DNA of 64,000 nucleotides. It comes from Microvirga ossetica (GTDB taxonomy: Bacteria > Pseudomonadota > Alphaproteobacteria > Rhizobiales > Beijerinckiaceae). The first letter of the stretch is position 1. Every line of letters begins with the position of its first letter. The position numbers were made by a program, and so were the translations under genes. Below are positions 10,304 through 20,800 of the stretch, in pieces. The stretch lies in the NCBI RefSeq assembly GCF_002741015.1, contig NZ_CP016616.1:4063501-4127500 (forward strand), given 5' to 3'. A model generated the notes under the pieces. The model did not search any database. It saw nothing but the letters and a program-made list of their open reading frames with translations, and was not told the DNA's origin.

Positions 10304-11575
10304 TCATGTTGGCATCATCTCCCGCGCAGGCTCCAGCACCTTGAGGCGCTCGGCCTCTTTCGCCTTGTATTCGCGCTGCACATCCGTGACGTAGTCGCGC
10401 ACGATGGGGACCGCGTCGCGCTTGCGCGCCAATTGCATGTGAAACACCAGCTGACTTCCGGTGGTGAACATGGTCTCCGCACTGATCAGATAGAACTCGA
10501 ACATCCGGCAGAAGCGCTCGTCGTACATGGCCGCGATCTTCTCGCGGTTGGCCTCGAAGCGCCGGTGCCAGTGATTGAGCGTCTTGGCATAATGCAGGCG
10601 CAGGAACTCGAGATCGGTCACCCACAGCTGGTTCTGCTCGACGACAGGGAAGACCTCCGACAGGGCAGGGGAATAGGCGCCGGGGAAGATGTACTTGCGC
10701 AGCCACGGGCTCGCGGTGCCGGGTGGGCTCATCTTGCCGATGGAATGCAGCACCATCAGCCCGTCGTCGTCGAGCAGCGCGTTGATCTTTTTGAAGAACT
10801 CACCGTAATGCTGCACGCCCACATGCTCGAACATGCCGACAGACACGATCCGGTCGAACTTTCTGTCCACCTTGCGATAATCGAGGAGCTCGAAGCGCAC
10901 GCGATCCGACAGTCCTGCGCGCCGCGCCTTCTCGTTGGAGAGTTCGTACTGCTCCTTCGAGAGCGTGACGCCGGTGACGTCCACGTCTTCCATCGCCGCG
11001 AGATACAGCGCGAGGTCGCCCCAGCCGCTGCCGATGTCGAGGATCTTCAGGCCGGGCTTCAGCCGCAGCTTCGATGCGATCAGGCGAAGCTTGTTCTGCT
11101 GCGCCTCCTCCAGCGTGTCGTCGTCGTTGATGAAATAGGCGCAGGAATACTGCATGCCCTTGTCGAGGAAGAGCTTGTAGAAGTCGTTCCCGAGGTCGTA
11201 GTGATGCGCCACGTTCTGTTGCGCCTTGCCGACCGGGTTCGCCTGCTGGAACCGTTTCACCGTGCGCGAGAGACGTTTCAGCACATTCTGAAGCGGATAA
11301 TTGGCCAGCGTCGAGCGGTTCATCGAGAACAGGTTCAGGAAGTCGCGCAGGGACGAGCCGTCCTCGAAGCTCATGCGCCCGTCCATATAGGCCTCGCCGG
11401 CATGAAGTTCCGGGTTCAGGAAGAGCTTGTGATAGAGCGAGCGATCCGTCAGCCGCATGGTGACGCTGGGCCCCGGCTTCTCACCGCCGAAGACATGCAC
11501 GTTGCCCTCAGCGTCGATCACCTTCAGGGTGCCGGCACGAATGAAGGATTTGAGCATGTGAGACAGGGGAAACAT
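10304..11575 (-). CDS. cfa: Cyclopropane-fatty-acyl-phospholipid synthase family protein
   Basis: 423-residue SAM-dependent methyltransferase of the Cfa/CMAS family, which adds a methylene bridge to unsaturated acyl chains of membrane phospholipids. The SAM motif ILDIGSGWGDLALYLA, the downstream GVTLSKEQYELS and the family block VSVGMFEHVGVQHYGEFF are present, preceded by the N-terminal SCP2-like domain. The ATG at 11575 follows AGAGG; two in-frame GTG codons lie just upstream. It is downstream of uvrD in the same orientation with an 80-base gap. A paralogous S-adenosylmethionine-dependent lipid methyltransferase is the main alternative. Confidence 0.87.
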   Translation of the reverse strand: MFPLSHMLKSFIRAGTLKVIDAEGNVHVFGGEKPGPSVTMRLTDRSLYHKLFLNPELHAGEAYMDGRMSFEDGSSLRDFLNLFSMNRSTLANYPLQNVLKRLSRTVKRFQQANPVGKAQQNVAHHYDLGNDFYKLFLDKGMQYSCAYFINDDDTLEEAQQNKLRLIASKLRLKPGLKILDIGSGWGDLALYLAAMEDVDVTGVTLSKEQYELSNEKARRAGLSDRVRFELLDYRKVDRKFDRIVSVGMFEHVGVQHYGEFFKKINALLDDDGLMVLHSIGKMSPPGTASPWLRKYIFPGAYSPALSEVFPVVEQNQLWVTDLEFLRLHYAKTLNHWHRRFEANREKIAAMYDERFCRMFEFYLISAETMFTTGSQLVFHMQLARKRDAVPIVRDYVTDVQREYKAKEAERLKVLEPAREMMPT

Positions 11576-11654
11576 CACCACCTCTGATCGCTTTGACGGG
11601 GGCGGGATGGTTCCACAGTCTCGGGCGTGTGGCTAGAGGGAGAAATCCGATAGG

Positions 11655-14030
11655 CTAGCCCAGCGCCTCGACGAAGCTGTCCAGCACCATCTTGCGCCCG
11701 GCCTTGTCGAACTCGACCGTCAGCTTGTTGCCGTCGATGGCCTCGACGGTGCCAGGGCCGAACTTGGTGTGGAGCACGCGCCCGCCGACCGTGAAGCCGG
11801 AGCTGCCGGTGGACTTTGCCACCAATTCGCCCTCGATCATCATCGGCCCGCGTCGTTCGCCGGACCGGCGCCCGGAATAGCCGCCATCCTCGGTCGAGGC
11901 ACGGTGTGCCTGGGCGCGCTGCCAGCCGGGGGTCTGGTAGGACGAGCCGGCAAAGGGCTGCATCCGGTCGAAGCGCGAACCGCCATAGGAGAAATTGGCG
12001 GGCGCCTCGACGATCTCCACATTCGGTTCCGGCAGATCGTCGACGAAGCGGCTCGGAACGGTCGAGTTCCACAGGCCGTGGATGCGCCGGTTGGAGGCGA
12101 AGTAGATCTTCGCCCGGCGCCGGGCGCGGGTCAGGCCCACATGGGCGAGGCGCCGCTCCTCCTCAAGGCCCGCGCGGCCGCTCTCGTCGAGGGCGCGCTG
12201 GTTGGGAAAGAGGCCTTCCTCCCAGCCGGGCAGGAAGACGGTGTCGAATTCCAGGCCCTTCGCCGCATGGAGCGTCATGAGACTGACCCGCTCGGCAGTG
12301 TCGCTCTCATTGGCCTCCATCACGAGGGAGACATGCTCGAGGAAGCTCTGCAGATCCGGGAATTCCTCCATAGAGCGCACGAGCTCCTTGAGGTTTTCGA
12401 GCCGCCCCGCCGCATCCGCCGATTTGTCCTTTTGCCACATATCGGTGTAGCCGGATTCCTCCAGCACCGTCTGGGCGACATCGGATTGCGATAGGGTCTC
12501 GGAGAGTTTCGCCCAGCGTCCGAAGGAGATCAGAAGATCGCGCAAGGTGGCGCGCGGCTTCGGCTTCAGCTCGTCGGTCTCGACGATGAAGCGCGCGGCT
12601 TCCATCAGCGGCACGCGGGCGGCGCGGGCGTGGTTGTGCAGCACCTGGATCGTGGCATCGCCAAGGCCGCGCTTAGGCACGTTCACGATGCGCTCGAAGG
12701 CGAGATCGTCGGCAGGCTGATTGACGACGCGCAGATAGGCCAGCGCATCGCGGATTTCAGCGCGCTCGTAGAAGCGCGGGCCGCCGATGACGCGATAGGG
12801 CACGCCGAGCGTCACGAGCCGGTCTTCGATTTCGCGCATCTGGGCGGAGATGCGCACCAGGATCGCGATCTCGGAGAGCGAATGCTTCTTGGCGTGCAGC
12901 GCCTCGATCTCCTCGCCGATGAGGCGGGCCTCCTCCTCGGAATCCCAGGCGCCGGTGATCGTGACTTTTTCGCCCGGCTCGTCTTCCGTCCGAAGCGTCT
13001 TGCCGAGGCGGCCCTGGTTCTTGGCGATGAGGCCGGAGGCCGCCGAGAGGATATGGCCGGTGGAGCGGTAGTTGCGCTCGAGCCGGATCACCGTCGCGCC
13101 GGGAAAATCGTGCTCAAAGCGGAGGATGTTGTCGACCTCGGCGCCGCGCCAGCCATAGATCGACTGGTCGTCGTCGCCGACGCAGCACAGGTTCTTACGC
13201 GCCTGAGCCAGAAGCCTCAGCCAGAGGTACTGGGCGACGTTGGTGTCCTGGTACTCGTCCACCAGCATGTATCGGAAGCGGTTCTGGTACTGCTCCAAAA
13301 TGTCGGGGTGTTCGCGCCACAGGCGCAGGCATTCGAGCAGGAGATCGCCGAAATCGGCGGCGTTGAGAACCTTCAGCCGCTCCTGATAGGCGCGATAGAG
13401 CCGGCCGCCCTTGCCGTTGGCGAAGGCTCCGGCCTCGCCGGCGGGCACCTGATCGGGGCCGAGGCCACGGTTCTTCCAGCCGTCGATATGGGCGGCGAGC
13501 TGGCGCGCGGGCCAGCGTTTCTCGTCGATGCCCTCGACCTCGATCACCTGCTTCATCAGGCGCAGCTGGTCGTCGGTGCCGAGGATCGTGAAATCGGAGC
13601 GCAGGCCCACCAGCTCCGCATGGCGGCGGAGGATCTTTGTGCCGATGGAGTGGAAGGTGCCGAGCCACTGCATGCCTTCGGCGACGGGGCCGATGACGGA
13701 GGTGATGCGCTCGCGCATCTCCCGGGCTGCCTTGTTGGTGAAGGTGACGGCGAGGATCTGCGACGGATAGGCCTTGCCGGTGGCGATCAGGTGAGCGATC
13801 CGGGTCGTGAGCACGCGGGTCTTGCCGGTCCCGGCGCCGGCGAGCACGAGAACCGGCCCTTCGGTGGCCTCCACGGCGGCGCGCTGCTCCGGGTTCAGGC
13901 CGTTCAGGTAGGGCGATTGCGGCGCAACCGCCGCTCGGGCGCGGGCGCTCAGGGATCCGGACGCCGGCTCATGGGCAAGGTTGTCCTGCGGATCGTGTCT
14001 AGGATCGGACTGATTCATTGGCGGGACCAT
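11655..14030 (-). CDS. uvrD: UvrD/PcrA-type ATP-dependent DNA helicase
   Basis: 791-residue superfamily 1A 3'-5' helicase for excision and mismatch repair. Visible motifs: Walker A AGAGTGKT near residue 65, motif II VDEYQDTN, motif III GDDDQSIYGWRGA, motif IV NYRST and motif V/VI TLHAAKGLEFD...RRLAHVGLTRA. The C-terminus carries the PcrA/UvrD Tudor-like RNA-polymerase-binding module (GGRVLHTKFGPGTV). A start at 14018 (MNQSDP) is an alternative. Length and motifs are normal. Confidence 0.95.
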   Translation of the reverse strand: MVPPMNQSDPRHDPQDNLAHEPASGSLSARARAAVAPQSPYLNGLNPEQRAAVEATEGPVLVLAGAGTGKTRVLTTRIAHLIATGKAYPSQILAVTFTNKAAREMRERITSVIGPVAEGMQWLGTFHSIGTKILRRHAELVGLRSDFTILGTDDQLRLMKQVIEVEGIDEKRWPARQLAAHIDGWKNRGLGPDQVPAGEAGAFANGKGGRLYRAYQERLKVLNAADFGDLLLECLRLWREHPDILEQYQNRFRYMLVDEYQDTNVAQYLWLRLLAQARKNLCCVGDDDQSIYGWRGAEVDNILRFEHDFPGATVIRLERNYRSTGHILSAASGLIAKNQGRLGKTLRTEDEPGEKVTITGAWDSEEEARLIGEEIEALHAKKHSLSEIAILVRISAQMREIEDRLVTLGVPYRVIGGPRFYERAEIRDALAYLRVVNQPADDLAFERIVNVPKRGLGDATIQVLHNHARAARVPLMEAARFIVETDELKPKPRATLRDLLISFGRWAKLSETLSQSDVAQTVLEESGYTDMWQKDKSADAAGRLENLKELVRSMEEFPDLQSFLEHVSLVMEANESDTAERVSLMTLHAAKGLEFDTVFLPGWEEGLFPNQRALDESGRAGLEEERRLAHVGLTRARRRAKIYFASNRRIHGLWNSTVPSRFVDDLPEPNVEIVEAPANFSYGGSRFDRMQPFAGSSYQTPGWQRAQAHRASTEDGGYSGRRSGERRGPMMIEGELVAKSTGSSGFTVGGRVLHTKFGPGTVEAIDGNKLTVEFDKAGRKMVLDSFVEALG

Positions 14031-14166
14031 GGATCAAAAGGCGAACGGCGTCGAGCCCGGAATGCCTGTCGATCCTGCCGCAGGCTGAACTTCCCGGCTT
14101 GAGCGCCATTGTCCGTAAAAGGCTCCCTCGCCATATGGTTATGGCAGGCCCGAAGAGGAATGTCCC

Positions 14167-14460
14167 ATGCGCATCATGGTGGTTGCTGCCATCGTCTCAA
14201 GCCTCGCACTTCCCATGGCCGTATCGGCCGAGGCACAGACACGGCTGCCCCGCACCAGCCCTGCGGAGCGGACCACGGACGATATCAACCGGCGGATCCA
14301 GCAGGATCAGCGAATTCTCGGCGTCGAGCAGGATGTCCGGAGCCAGAGCAACCGGATCCGGCAGAATATCGAGCGGGATCGCATGTTCGCCAACCCGCCT
14401 CCGGTCCCGCTGCCTTCGCGACGAGGCACATGCCCGGCGGGATCGGTCAGCTGCTTCTAG
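14167..14460 (+). CDS. Small secreted protein of unknown function
   Basis: 97-residue protein with a clear Sec signal peptide (hydrophobic core VVAAIVSSLALPMAV, cleavage after SAEA) and a charged, probably helical mature region rich in Arg, Gln and Asp (DINRRIQQDQRILG). It ends with a Cys pair in the last 11 residues (CPAGSVSCF), which could form a disulfide. A GAAGAGGAA Shine-Dalgarno lies upstream. No family recognised; likely periplasmic. Confidence 0.7.
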   Translation: MRIMVVAAIVSSLALPMAVSAEAQTRLPRTSPAERTTDDINRRIQQDQRILGVEQDVRSQSNRIRQNIERDRMFANPPPVPLPSRRGTCPAGSVSCF

Positions 14461-14590
14461 GCGCCTAGACCGGAGGCGAGGGGCCCTGACCTCATCTCTC
14501 CTGTGACCTTCTCGCCGCTTTGCATGCCTTGCTGCGGCCGCTCCCCCCGGCTATGCAGAAGCTCAAGGGTGTTGAGGTCGAGCGCGGGGA

Positions 14591-15649
14591 ATGACAAAGC
14601 TCCCATATATCCAGGTGTTGCGAGCCTGTGCGGCCCTGTCGATCGCGATCCTGCACGCCCAATACGATGCCGGCCTCATGGCGGCCCAGCTCGGCTGGCA
14701 GTTCGAGCCCTTTCAAGCTGTTCCATGGGCCGCCGGGGTCGACGTGTTCTTCGTCATCTCCGGCTTCATCATCGTTCATGCGTCGCGAAACCTTTTCGAA
14801 GCTCCCGGCGCTGGTAAGGTCTTCCTCGCGCGCCGCGTCGCCCGCGTCGCTCCGCTCTATTGGACCGCGACGACGCTCTATCTCGCTGTCGCGCTGATCT
14901 CGCCTGAAGTCCTCAACCGGAGCATCCTGGAGCCCGGCTTCGTCCTCGCCTCGTATCTGTTCATCCCGCTGGCGCGCCCCGACGGCCTCGTCCAGCCGCT
15001 CTACTCCCTCGGATGGACGCTGAACTACGAGATGTATTTCTACCTGCTCTTCGCCCTTGTCCTCTTCTGGCCGATGCGCAGAGCCGTGATCGGGCTGGCG
15101 GCCGCCCTGGCAGCGACGGTGGTCGTGGGCGGTCTCGTTGCCCTTCCGCAGCCGCTCGCCTTCTGGACCGATCCGATCGTTCTGGAATTTGCCCTCGGCA
15201 TGGGACTGGCACTTCTCAAGGCGGAAGGACTCGTCCTGTCGCGCCCCGTGCGCGCCGCTCTCGTCACGGGTGGCCTCGTTCTGCTCGTCGGCGGAGCGGC
15301 GGCCGATTGGCCGCGAATGATCGCCTTCGGCATTCCGGCTGCGCTCTTCGTTGCTGCCGCCGCGCTTGGTCCGGATCGCGTCAGGGCGACGACATGGCTC
15401 ACGCGAACGGGCAGTGCTCTGGGCGATGCCTCCTATGCCCTTTACCTCACTCATCCTTTCGTCATTCGGGCCGGGCGCGAGGTCCTTGTCGAAAGCGGTT
15501 TGGCTTCCGCGATCGGACCGTGGGCTTACATCGTGCTCGCCGTGACCGGGGCCGTTCTCGCATCGCTGCTGGTGTTCCGCTGGTACGAGCGGCCGGTGAC
15601 CGAATGGATCCGCCAGCGACTGGAGCCCGCGAGGCTGCAACTCGCCTGA
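14591..15649 (+). CDS. Acyltransferase 3 family protein (OafA/YrhL-like)
   Basis: 352-residue polytopic membrane protein of the acyltransferase 3 family, which moves acetyl or other acyl groups onto surface polysaccharides or small molecules. Evidence: the N-terminal YIQVLRACAALSIAILHAQY block containing the catalytic-type His, the VDVFFVISGFIIV motif, the RRVARVAPLYW motif and about ten hydrophobic helices. The C-terminus ends in the usual YERPVTEW. The acceptor is unknown, and neighbouring genes give no clue. Confidence 0.88.
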   Translation: MTKLPYIQVLRACAALSIAILHAQYDAGLMAAQLGWQFEPFQAVPWAAGVDVFFVISGFIIVHASRNLFEAPGAGKVFLARRVARVAPLYWTATTLYLAVALISPEVLNRSILEPGFVLASYLFIPLARPDGLVQPLYSLGWTLNYEMYFYLLFALVLFWPMRRAVIGLAAALAATVVVGGLVALPQPLAFWTDPIVLEFALGMGLALLKAEGLVLSRPVRAALVTGGLVLLVGGAAADWPRMIAFGIPAALFVAAAALGPDRVRATTWLTRTGSALGDASYALYLTHPFVIRAGREVLVESGLASAIGPWAYIVLAVTGAVLASLLVFRWYERPVTEWIRQRLEPARLQLA

Positions 15650-15673
15650 GCAGCGCCTGCTTCGAAGCAAATC

Positions 15674-16216
15674 TCAGTGCCGCGTGCTCGAAGCGAGAAA
15701 CCCCGTCTCGGTCTTGGAGGGAATGCCGACGGAGCGCCCCAGCGCCGACGGCTTGGACAGACGGGAGTGGGTCGTCTTCATCACGGCGAGATTGGCGGCG
15801 ACGTCGTCCGGGAACGGGCACACCTTCCGGGTCTCCATGTCCACATGGAGGGACAGTCCCTCCATGGTCGCGGCGACCCAGCCCTCGGTGGCATGGCGGA
15901 TTTCCATGTAGTAGTGGATGCGCTTCTCGTCGAAATCGACGAGCTGGAGCGTCACGCGCACCCGGTCGTTCATCTTGAGCTCGCGCTTGTAGACGGTGTG
16001 GACCTCGGCCGCGAAGAACGAGGCTTTGCGCTTTTCCAGATAATCGTGGCCCAGGCCGACGAGGCTGAAGCCTTCCTCCACCGCCCTGTCGAAGAGCACA
16101 TGGTAATAGGCCATGTTCATATGGCCGTTATAGTCGATCCAAGCGGGCTCGACCCGCATCGTGGACGACACGAAGGGCGCGAAGTAAAAGACGGGTGTCC
16201 GCTTCTCCATAGTCAA
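15674..16216 (-). CDS. Hotdog-fold acyl-CoA thioesterase
   Basis: 180-residue hotdog thioesterase. The 4-hydroxybenzoyl-CoA thioesterase/YbgC signature AWIDYNGHMNMAYYHVLFDR near residue 25 contains the catalytic Asp. An ATG at 16210 is an alternative start. Related proteins occur in carnitine/betainyl-CoA metabolism, but no such genes are adjacent here, so the substrate stays open. Transcribed divergently from the FAD oxidase gene. Confidence 0.85.
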   Translation of the reverse strand: MTMEKRTPVFYFAPFVSSTMRVEPAWIDYNGHMNMAYYHVLFDRAVEEGFSLVGLGHDYLEKRKASFFAAEVHTVYKRELKMNDRVRVTLQLVDFDEKRIHYYMEIRHATEGWVAATMEGLSLHVDMETRKVCPFPDDVAANLAVMKTTHSRLSKPSALGRSVGIPSKTETGFLASSTRH

Positions 16217-16394
16217 TCGCGTCCCTCGATGCCCTCCGGAAGATCGTTCCGATCACAATAGGAAAAGAATGTTAGCACGTTCATTGGACCTATGCATGAG
16301 GGGTGCGGCATCTTTCTCAACCCGAGTGTTGCCTTTGCAACGGTTTTGGTAGCTATGAAGGGCAACGAGCATCGCAACCGGATCTGAAGCCTCC

Positions 16395-17810
16395 ATGAAT
16401 GCCACCCAAGTTCCAGCCCGTCAGAAAGCCACCGAAGCCAGTGTGGCTTCCCTCTTGGCCGAGCTGTCGCAGCGTTTCGGCGATCGCGTCGCGACCTCGG
16501 CTGCCGTGCGCGAGCAGCATGGGCATACTCTGACCTGGGTGAAGAACCAGCCGCCGGACGCCGTGGTCTATCCGCGGACGACGGAGGAGGTGTCGGAGAT
16601 CGTGAAACTCTGCGCCGCGCATGGGGTTCCGGTCATCCCCTATGGCACCGGCACATCGCTGGAAGGACATATCAATGCCCCCTATGGCGGCGTTTCCATC
16701 GATCTCAGCCTGATGAAGCGCATCATCGCCGTCCATGACGAGGACCTGGACTGCGTGGTCGAGGCGGGCGTGACCCGCAAGGAGCTCAACGAGCATCTAC
16801 GCGACAAGGGGCTGTTCTTCCCCATCGATCCGGGCGCCGATGCCTCCATCGGCGGCATGGCCGCCACCCGCGCCTCCGGCACCAATGCCGTCCGCTACGG
16901 CACCATGAAGGATGTCGTGCTGGCGCTCAAGGCCGTGCTGCCGGATGGCGAGATCGTGAAGACCGCGAGCCGCGCCAAGAAGAGCTCCGCCGGCTATGAT
17001 CTCACCCGCCTGCTGATCGGCTCGGAGGGAACGCTGGGGATCATCACCGAGATTACCCTGAAGCTTCATGGCATCCCGGAAGCGATTTCGGCCGGCATCT
17101 GCCCGTTCCCGTCGGTCAAGGCGGCCTGTGATGCGGTGATCATGACCATCCAGTCCGGCATCCCGGTGGCGCGCATCGAGCTGCTCGACGAGGTGCAGGT
17201 GAAGGCGGTCAATCTCCATTCCAAGCTTTCCCTGCCGGAGAGCCCCCTGCTGCTCCTGGAGTTCCACGGCTCCGAAGCCGGCGTGCAGGAGCAGTCGGAG
17301 CGGTTCGGCGAGATCGCTGCTGAGTTCGAAGGTGGGCCGTTCGAATGGGCGACGAAGCCCGAGGAGCGCTCGCGCCTCTGGCAGGCCCGGCACGATGCCT
17401 ATTGGGCCGCCAAGGGCCTGCGGCCGGGAGCGCAATCGGTGGCGACCGACGTCTGCGTGCCGATTTCCCGCCTGGCTGAATGCGTCGACGCCACCAAGCA
17501 GGACATCCTGGAAACCGGCCTCGTCGCGCCGATCGTCGGCCATGTGGGCGACGGCAATTTCCATGTCCAGCCCCTCGTGAACACGGATGATCCGGCGGAA
17601 ATCGAAGCCTGCGAAGCCTTCGTGGACCGCCTGGTGCGGAGGGCGGTGGCCATGGAGGGCACCTGCACCGGCGAGCATGGGGTCGGCCAGAAGAAGATGA
17701 AATATCTGGAGATCGAGCACGGGGCGGTGGCTCTCGGCATGATGCGCGTCTTGAAACAGGCCATCGATCCCGACAACATCATGAATCCCGGCAAGATCGT
17801 TGCGCTTTGA
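16395..17810 (+). CDS. FAD-binding oxidase, D-lactate dehydrogenase (cytochrome) type
   Basis: 471-residue flavoprotein of the FAD_binding_4/FAD-oxidase_C family, closest in pattern to D-lactate dehydrogenases and glycolate oxidase GlcD. The FAD pyrophosphate loop PYGTGTSLEGH is near residue 77, and the C-terminal domain has GHVGDGNFH and GEHGVGQKKMKYL, with DPDNIMNPGKI at the end. It would oxidise a 2-hydroxy acid and pass electrons to cytochrome or quinone. No GlcE/GlcF partners are nearby, which favours a stand-alone D-lactate dehydrogenase. Confidence 0.87.
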   Translation: MNATQVPARQKATEASVASLLAELSQRFGDRVATSAAVREQHGHTLTWVKNQPPDAVVYPRTTEEVSEIVKLCAAHGVPVIPYGTGTSLEGHINAPYGGVSIDLSLMKRIIAVHDEDLDCVVEAGVTRKELNEHLRDKGLFFPIDPGADASIGGMAATRASGTNAVRYGTMKDVVLALKAVLPDGEIVKTASRAKKSSAGYDLTRLLIGSEGTLGIITEITLKLHGIPEAISAGICPFPSVKAACDAVIMTIQSGIPVARIELLDEVQVKAVNLHSKLSLPESPLLLLEFHGSEAGVQEQSERFGEIAAEFEGGPFEWATKPEERSRLWQARHDAYWAAKGLRPGAQSVATDVCVPISRLAECVDATKQDILETGLVAPIVGHVGDGNFHVQPLVNTDDPAEIEACEAFVDRLVRRAVAMEGTCTGEHGVGQKKMKYLEIEHGAVALGMMRVLKQAIDPDNIMNPGKIVAL

Positions 17811-17893
17811 CAGTGGAACACATGGAACAAAGCTCCCGGTCCTGGTCGTCATGAGATAAGGACGTCTCACCGTAACGGAGAAAAGGCAGCCTC

Positions 17894-20800
17894 TTGCGCG
17901 ATATCCTGACGATCATCGCATCCATCGTGATCCTGATCCTGGCGGTTGCCGTGGCAGCTCCTCCCTTCATCACCTGGGAGGCGCATCGCGACACGATCGA
18001 TCACCTGATTGCGCGCGCATCCGGCACCGAGGCCAAGACCGAGGGCTCTATCGGCATCCGCCTGCTGCCCGCGCCCAGGATCACCCTCGGGCGATTGCGT
18101 CTCGGCGGCAAGACGCCGGATTCTCCGGTTCTCAACGCCGATTACGTCCGCGCCGAAGTGGCCTTGATGCCGCTGCTGCAGGGGGATGTGCGCTTCACGG
18201 AAACGCGGGTGGGGCGGGCCGATATCCGGATCCCGGTCGCGGGTGACGGCGAATGGCGCCTGCCGCCGGATCTGGTGTCGGGCAGCGGCCGCGCCCGTCG
18301 CTGGGCGATCGAGAATCTCAGCGTCGCCCAGCTTCTCGTGACGACCCAGAGCGCGAGCACTGGCCGGACGAATCAGGCTTTTGCCGAAAACGTCTCCATT
18401 GAGGGGCAAAGGCTGATCGGGCCGTGGCGTGTGGAGGGCACGACTTCCGGCGTGCCGTTCCGGCTGGTCACGGGCGAGTTGGCCGAGGACAAGACCATCC
18501 AGGTCAAGCTCTCCGGCGGCGGCGACATCTATCCCCGCTTCGATCTCGATGCCCGCCTCGGCCTGAACGAGGGGATGGGCGATGCGGCGACTCCGAACGT
18601 GTCGGGCAAGGCCAAGGTCCTGTTCGGCCCTCCCGCGCAGATTGCGGCCGCCGGCATCCCGATTCCCATCGCCGTCGAGACCGAGTTCAAGACGGTGCCC
18701 GGCGCCGTCGAGCTCAATCCCGTCAGCCTCGAAGCCGGGGAGGGCGGCGCGAGCCTGCGCATGACCGGCGAGGGCCGGATCGGACTCAATGAGCCGCGCA
18801 TTTCCCTGAAGCTCGAAGGGCGCCGGCTCGATGCGGACAGCTTCATCCTCTCGGGCAACGGACAAGATTTCAAAAGCCGGCTGCAGCAATGGTCGCTGCC
18901 GGTGGTCCATATCCCCATCGATCTCGATCTCAAGATCGACAGCATCGGGCTGGCCCAAGAGGACCTGTCGAATGCCAATCTGCGGCTGTCCCTCGACACC
19001 GGACGCGCGCGGCTCGATCGGATCGAGTTCACAGCGCCGGGTGAAACCCGTGTGGCGCTGGAGGGTCAGCTCGGCCTGACCACACGGGGCGGAATCAACG
19101 GCAAGGTCGCTCTCGCCTCCAATGCATCCGACCGGCTTGCCCGCTATCTCGCCCGCATCGGCATCAACTCGCCTCTCCTGAGGGTGCTCGACGGGCGTCC
19201 CGTCGAGGCCTCCTCGGAAATCGCCTTTTCGAACCCCGTCCTATCCTTCAACCGCCTGCGGCTGAAGACCGGCGAGTCGACCCTGACCGGCAATGTCCGC
19301 TACACGGCGCCGGAAGCCGATGAGCGCGGCAAGGTCGAGGCGCAGGTCGCGATCCAGAGCCTGAATCTCGACGACCTGCCGCAATTGTCCAGTGTCTTCC
19401 AGGCGACCGAGAAGGTCGATGTCGGCTTCATCCTGGATGCGCGCGGCGTCAGCGCGGGCAAGAGCCCGCCGACGGGGCGGATTTCCGCCCGCATCCTGTC
19501 CGACGGCCCGGCGCTGCTGGTCGAGACCCTCGACATCGTCGATCTCGCGGGAGCCAATGCCCGCGTCCGCGGCCGCATCGCGCCGGACGGATCGGGACAG
19601 ATCACGGGCAAGGTCACGGCGCAGCGCGCCGATCCGCTGGTCGACCTTCTCGGCAGCGTGTGGGTCGGGGGGATTTCGAAGCTCGTGCCGCATTTCGTGC
19701 GCGAGGGGGCGCTCGATCTCGACGTCACCTCCGAGCGGGTGGCGCCGGTGCCGGGCTCGACGGAACTGCGACTGCGCACGACGGCAAAGGGTCGTGTCTC
19801 TGGCGGGCCGTTCGAGGGACGGGTCGAGTCGGTGGATGGGCGGACCGAGAGCCTGACCATCGGCCTTTCGACCGACAGTACCGGGCGCTGGGTCAATCGG
19901 GCGAATCTCGCCGGCCTGAACCGCCCATCCCAGATCGATCTTCGCGGCACCCGGGTCGGATCTGGCCAGTTCAATCTCACCATCGCTGGCGACGTTGCAG
20001 GCGTGAGGATCGCGACAAGGCGGCCCTTCTCCCTGAGCGAGGGCGACGACGTGGTGGATAGCGGCGAGGCCGAGATCTCGACCGCGGATATCGCGCCCTT
20101 TCTGCAATTGCTGGGAGACGGCGCAGGCGTCGCTTCGCCCGTTCCCGCCAATGGGCGCGTGACCCTGGGGCGCGAACGCGGCGCGACCCTCCTCGACATC
20201 AACGGCAAGGTGGCGAACAACAACGTGCAGGCGCGCCTCGTCGCGGCCTCGCGCTCGGAGATCGGCGGCGAGGTCTCCCTCGAGCGCGTCTCGCTGCCGT
20301 GGCTCGTTGCGGCACTCTCGCTCAACATGCCGGGCGATGCCGGCGCGACGGCGATCTGGTCGACGGCCCGCTTCGGCCAGAGCGGGCGCCTCATCACCGG
20401 CGGGCAGGTCACCTTCCGGGTCGGGTCCGTAGAGCTTGGCCGCGGCTTGCAGGCCAGCCGCGCGTCCTTCGTGGTCGAGGCGAAATCGGACGGGATCTCA
20501 CTGCGCAATTTCGATGCGACCCTGGGCTCCGGCCGGATCACGGGCGGGACCACGATCACCCGTCAGGGCGCTGTCGCGACCATCGTCGGCGAAGGGTCCT
20601 TGGAGCGCGTGCCCCTGTGGACACTCGCCGGCTCGACCCCGTTTGAGGCCGTTCTCTCAGGCCCGCTCAAGTTCGGTGCCGTGGGATCGAGCCCTTCGGA
20701 ACTGGTGGCCAATCTCGGCGGTGCCGGCGACTGGCAGGTCACGAACCTGCGCATCCCGGCCGCCGATCCCGCCGTCTTCGAGCGCGCCCTCAAGCGGGCA

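Noticed and set aside
12630..14102. 490-codon open frame opposite uvrD
   Set aside because: Shadow of a helicase gene with all motifs intact; no RBS or recognizable domain.
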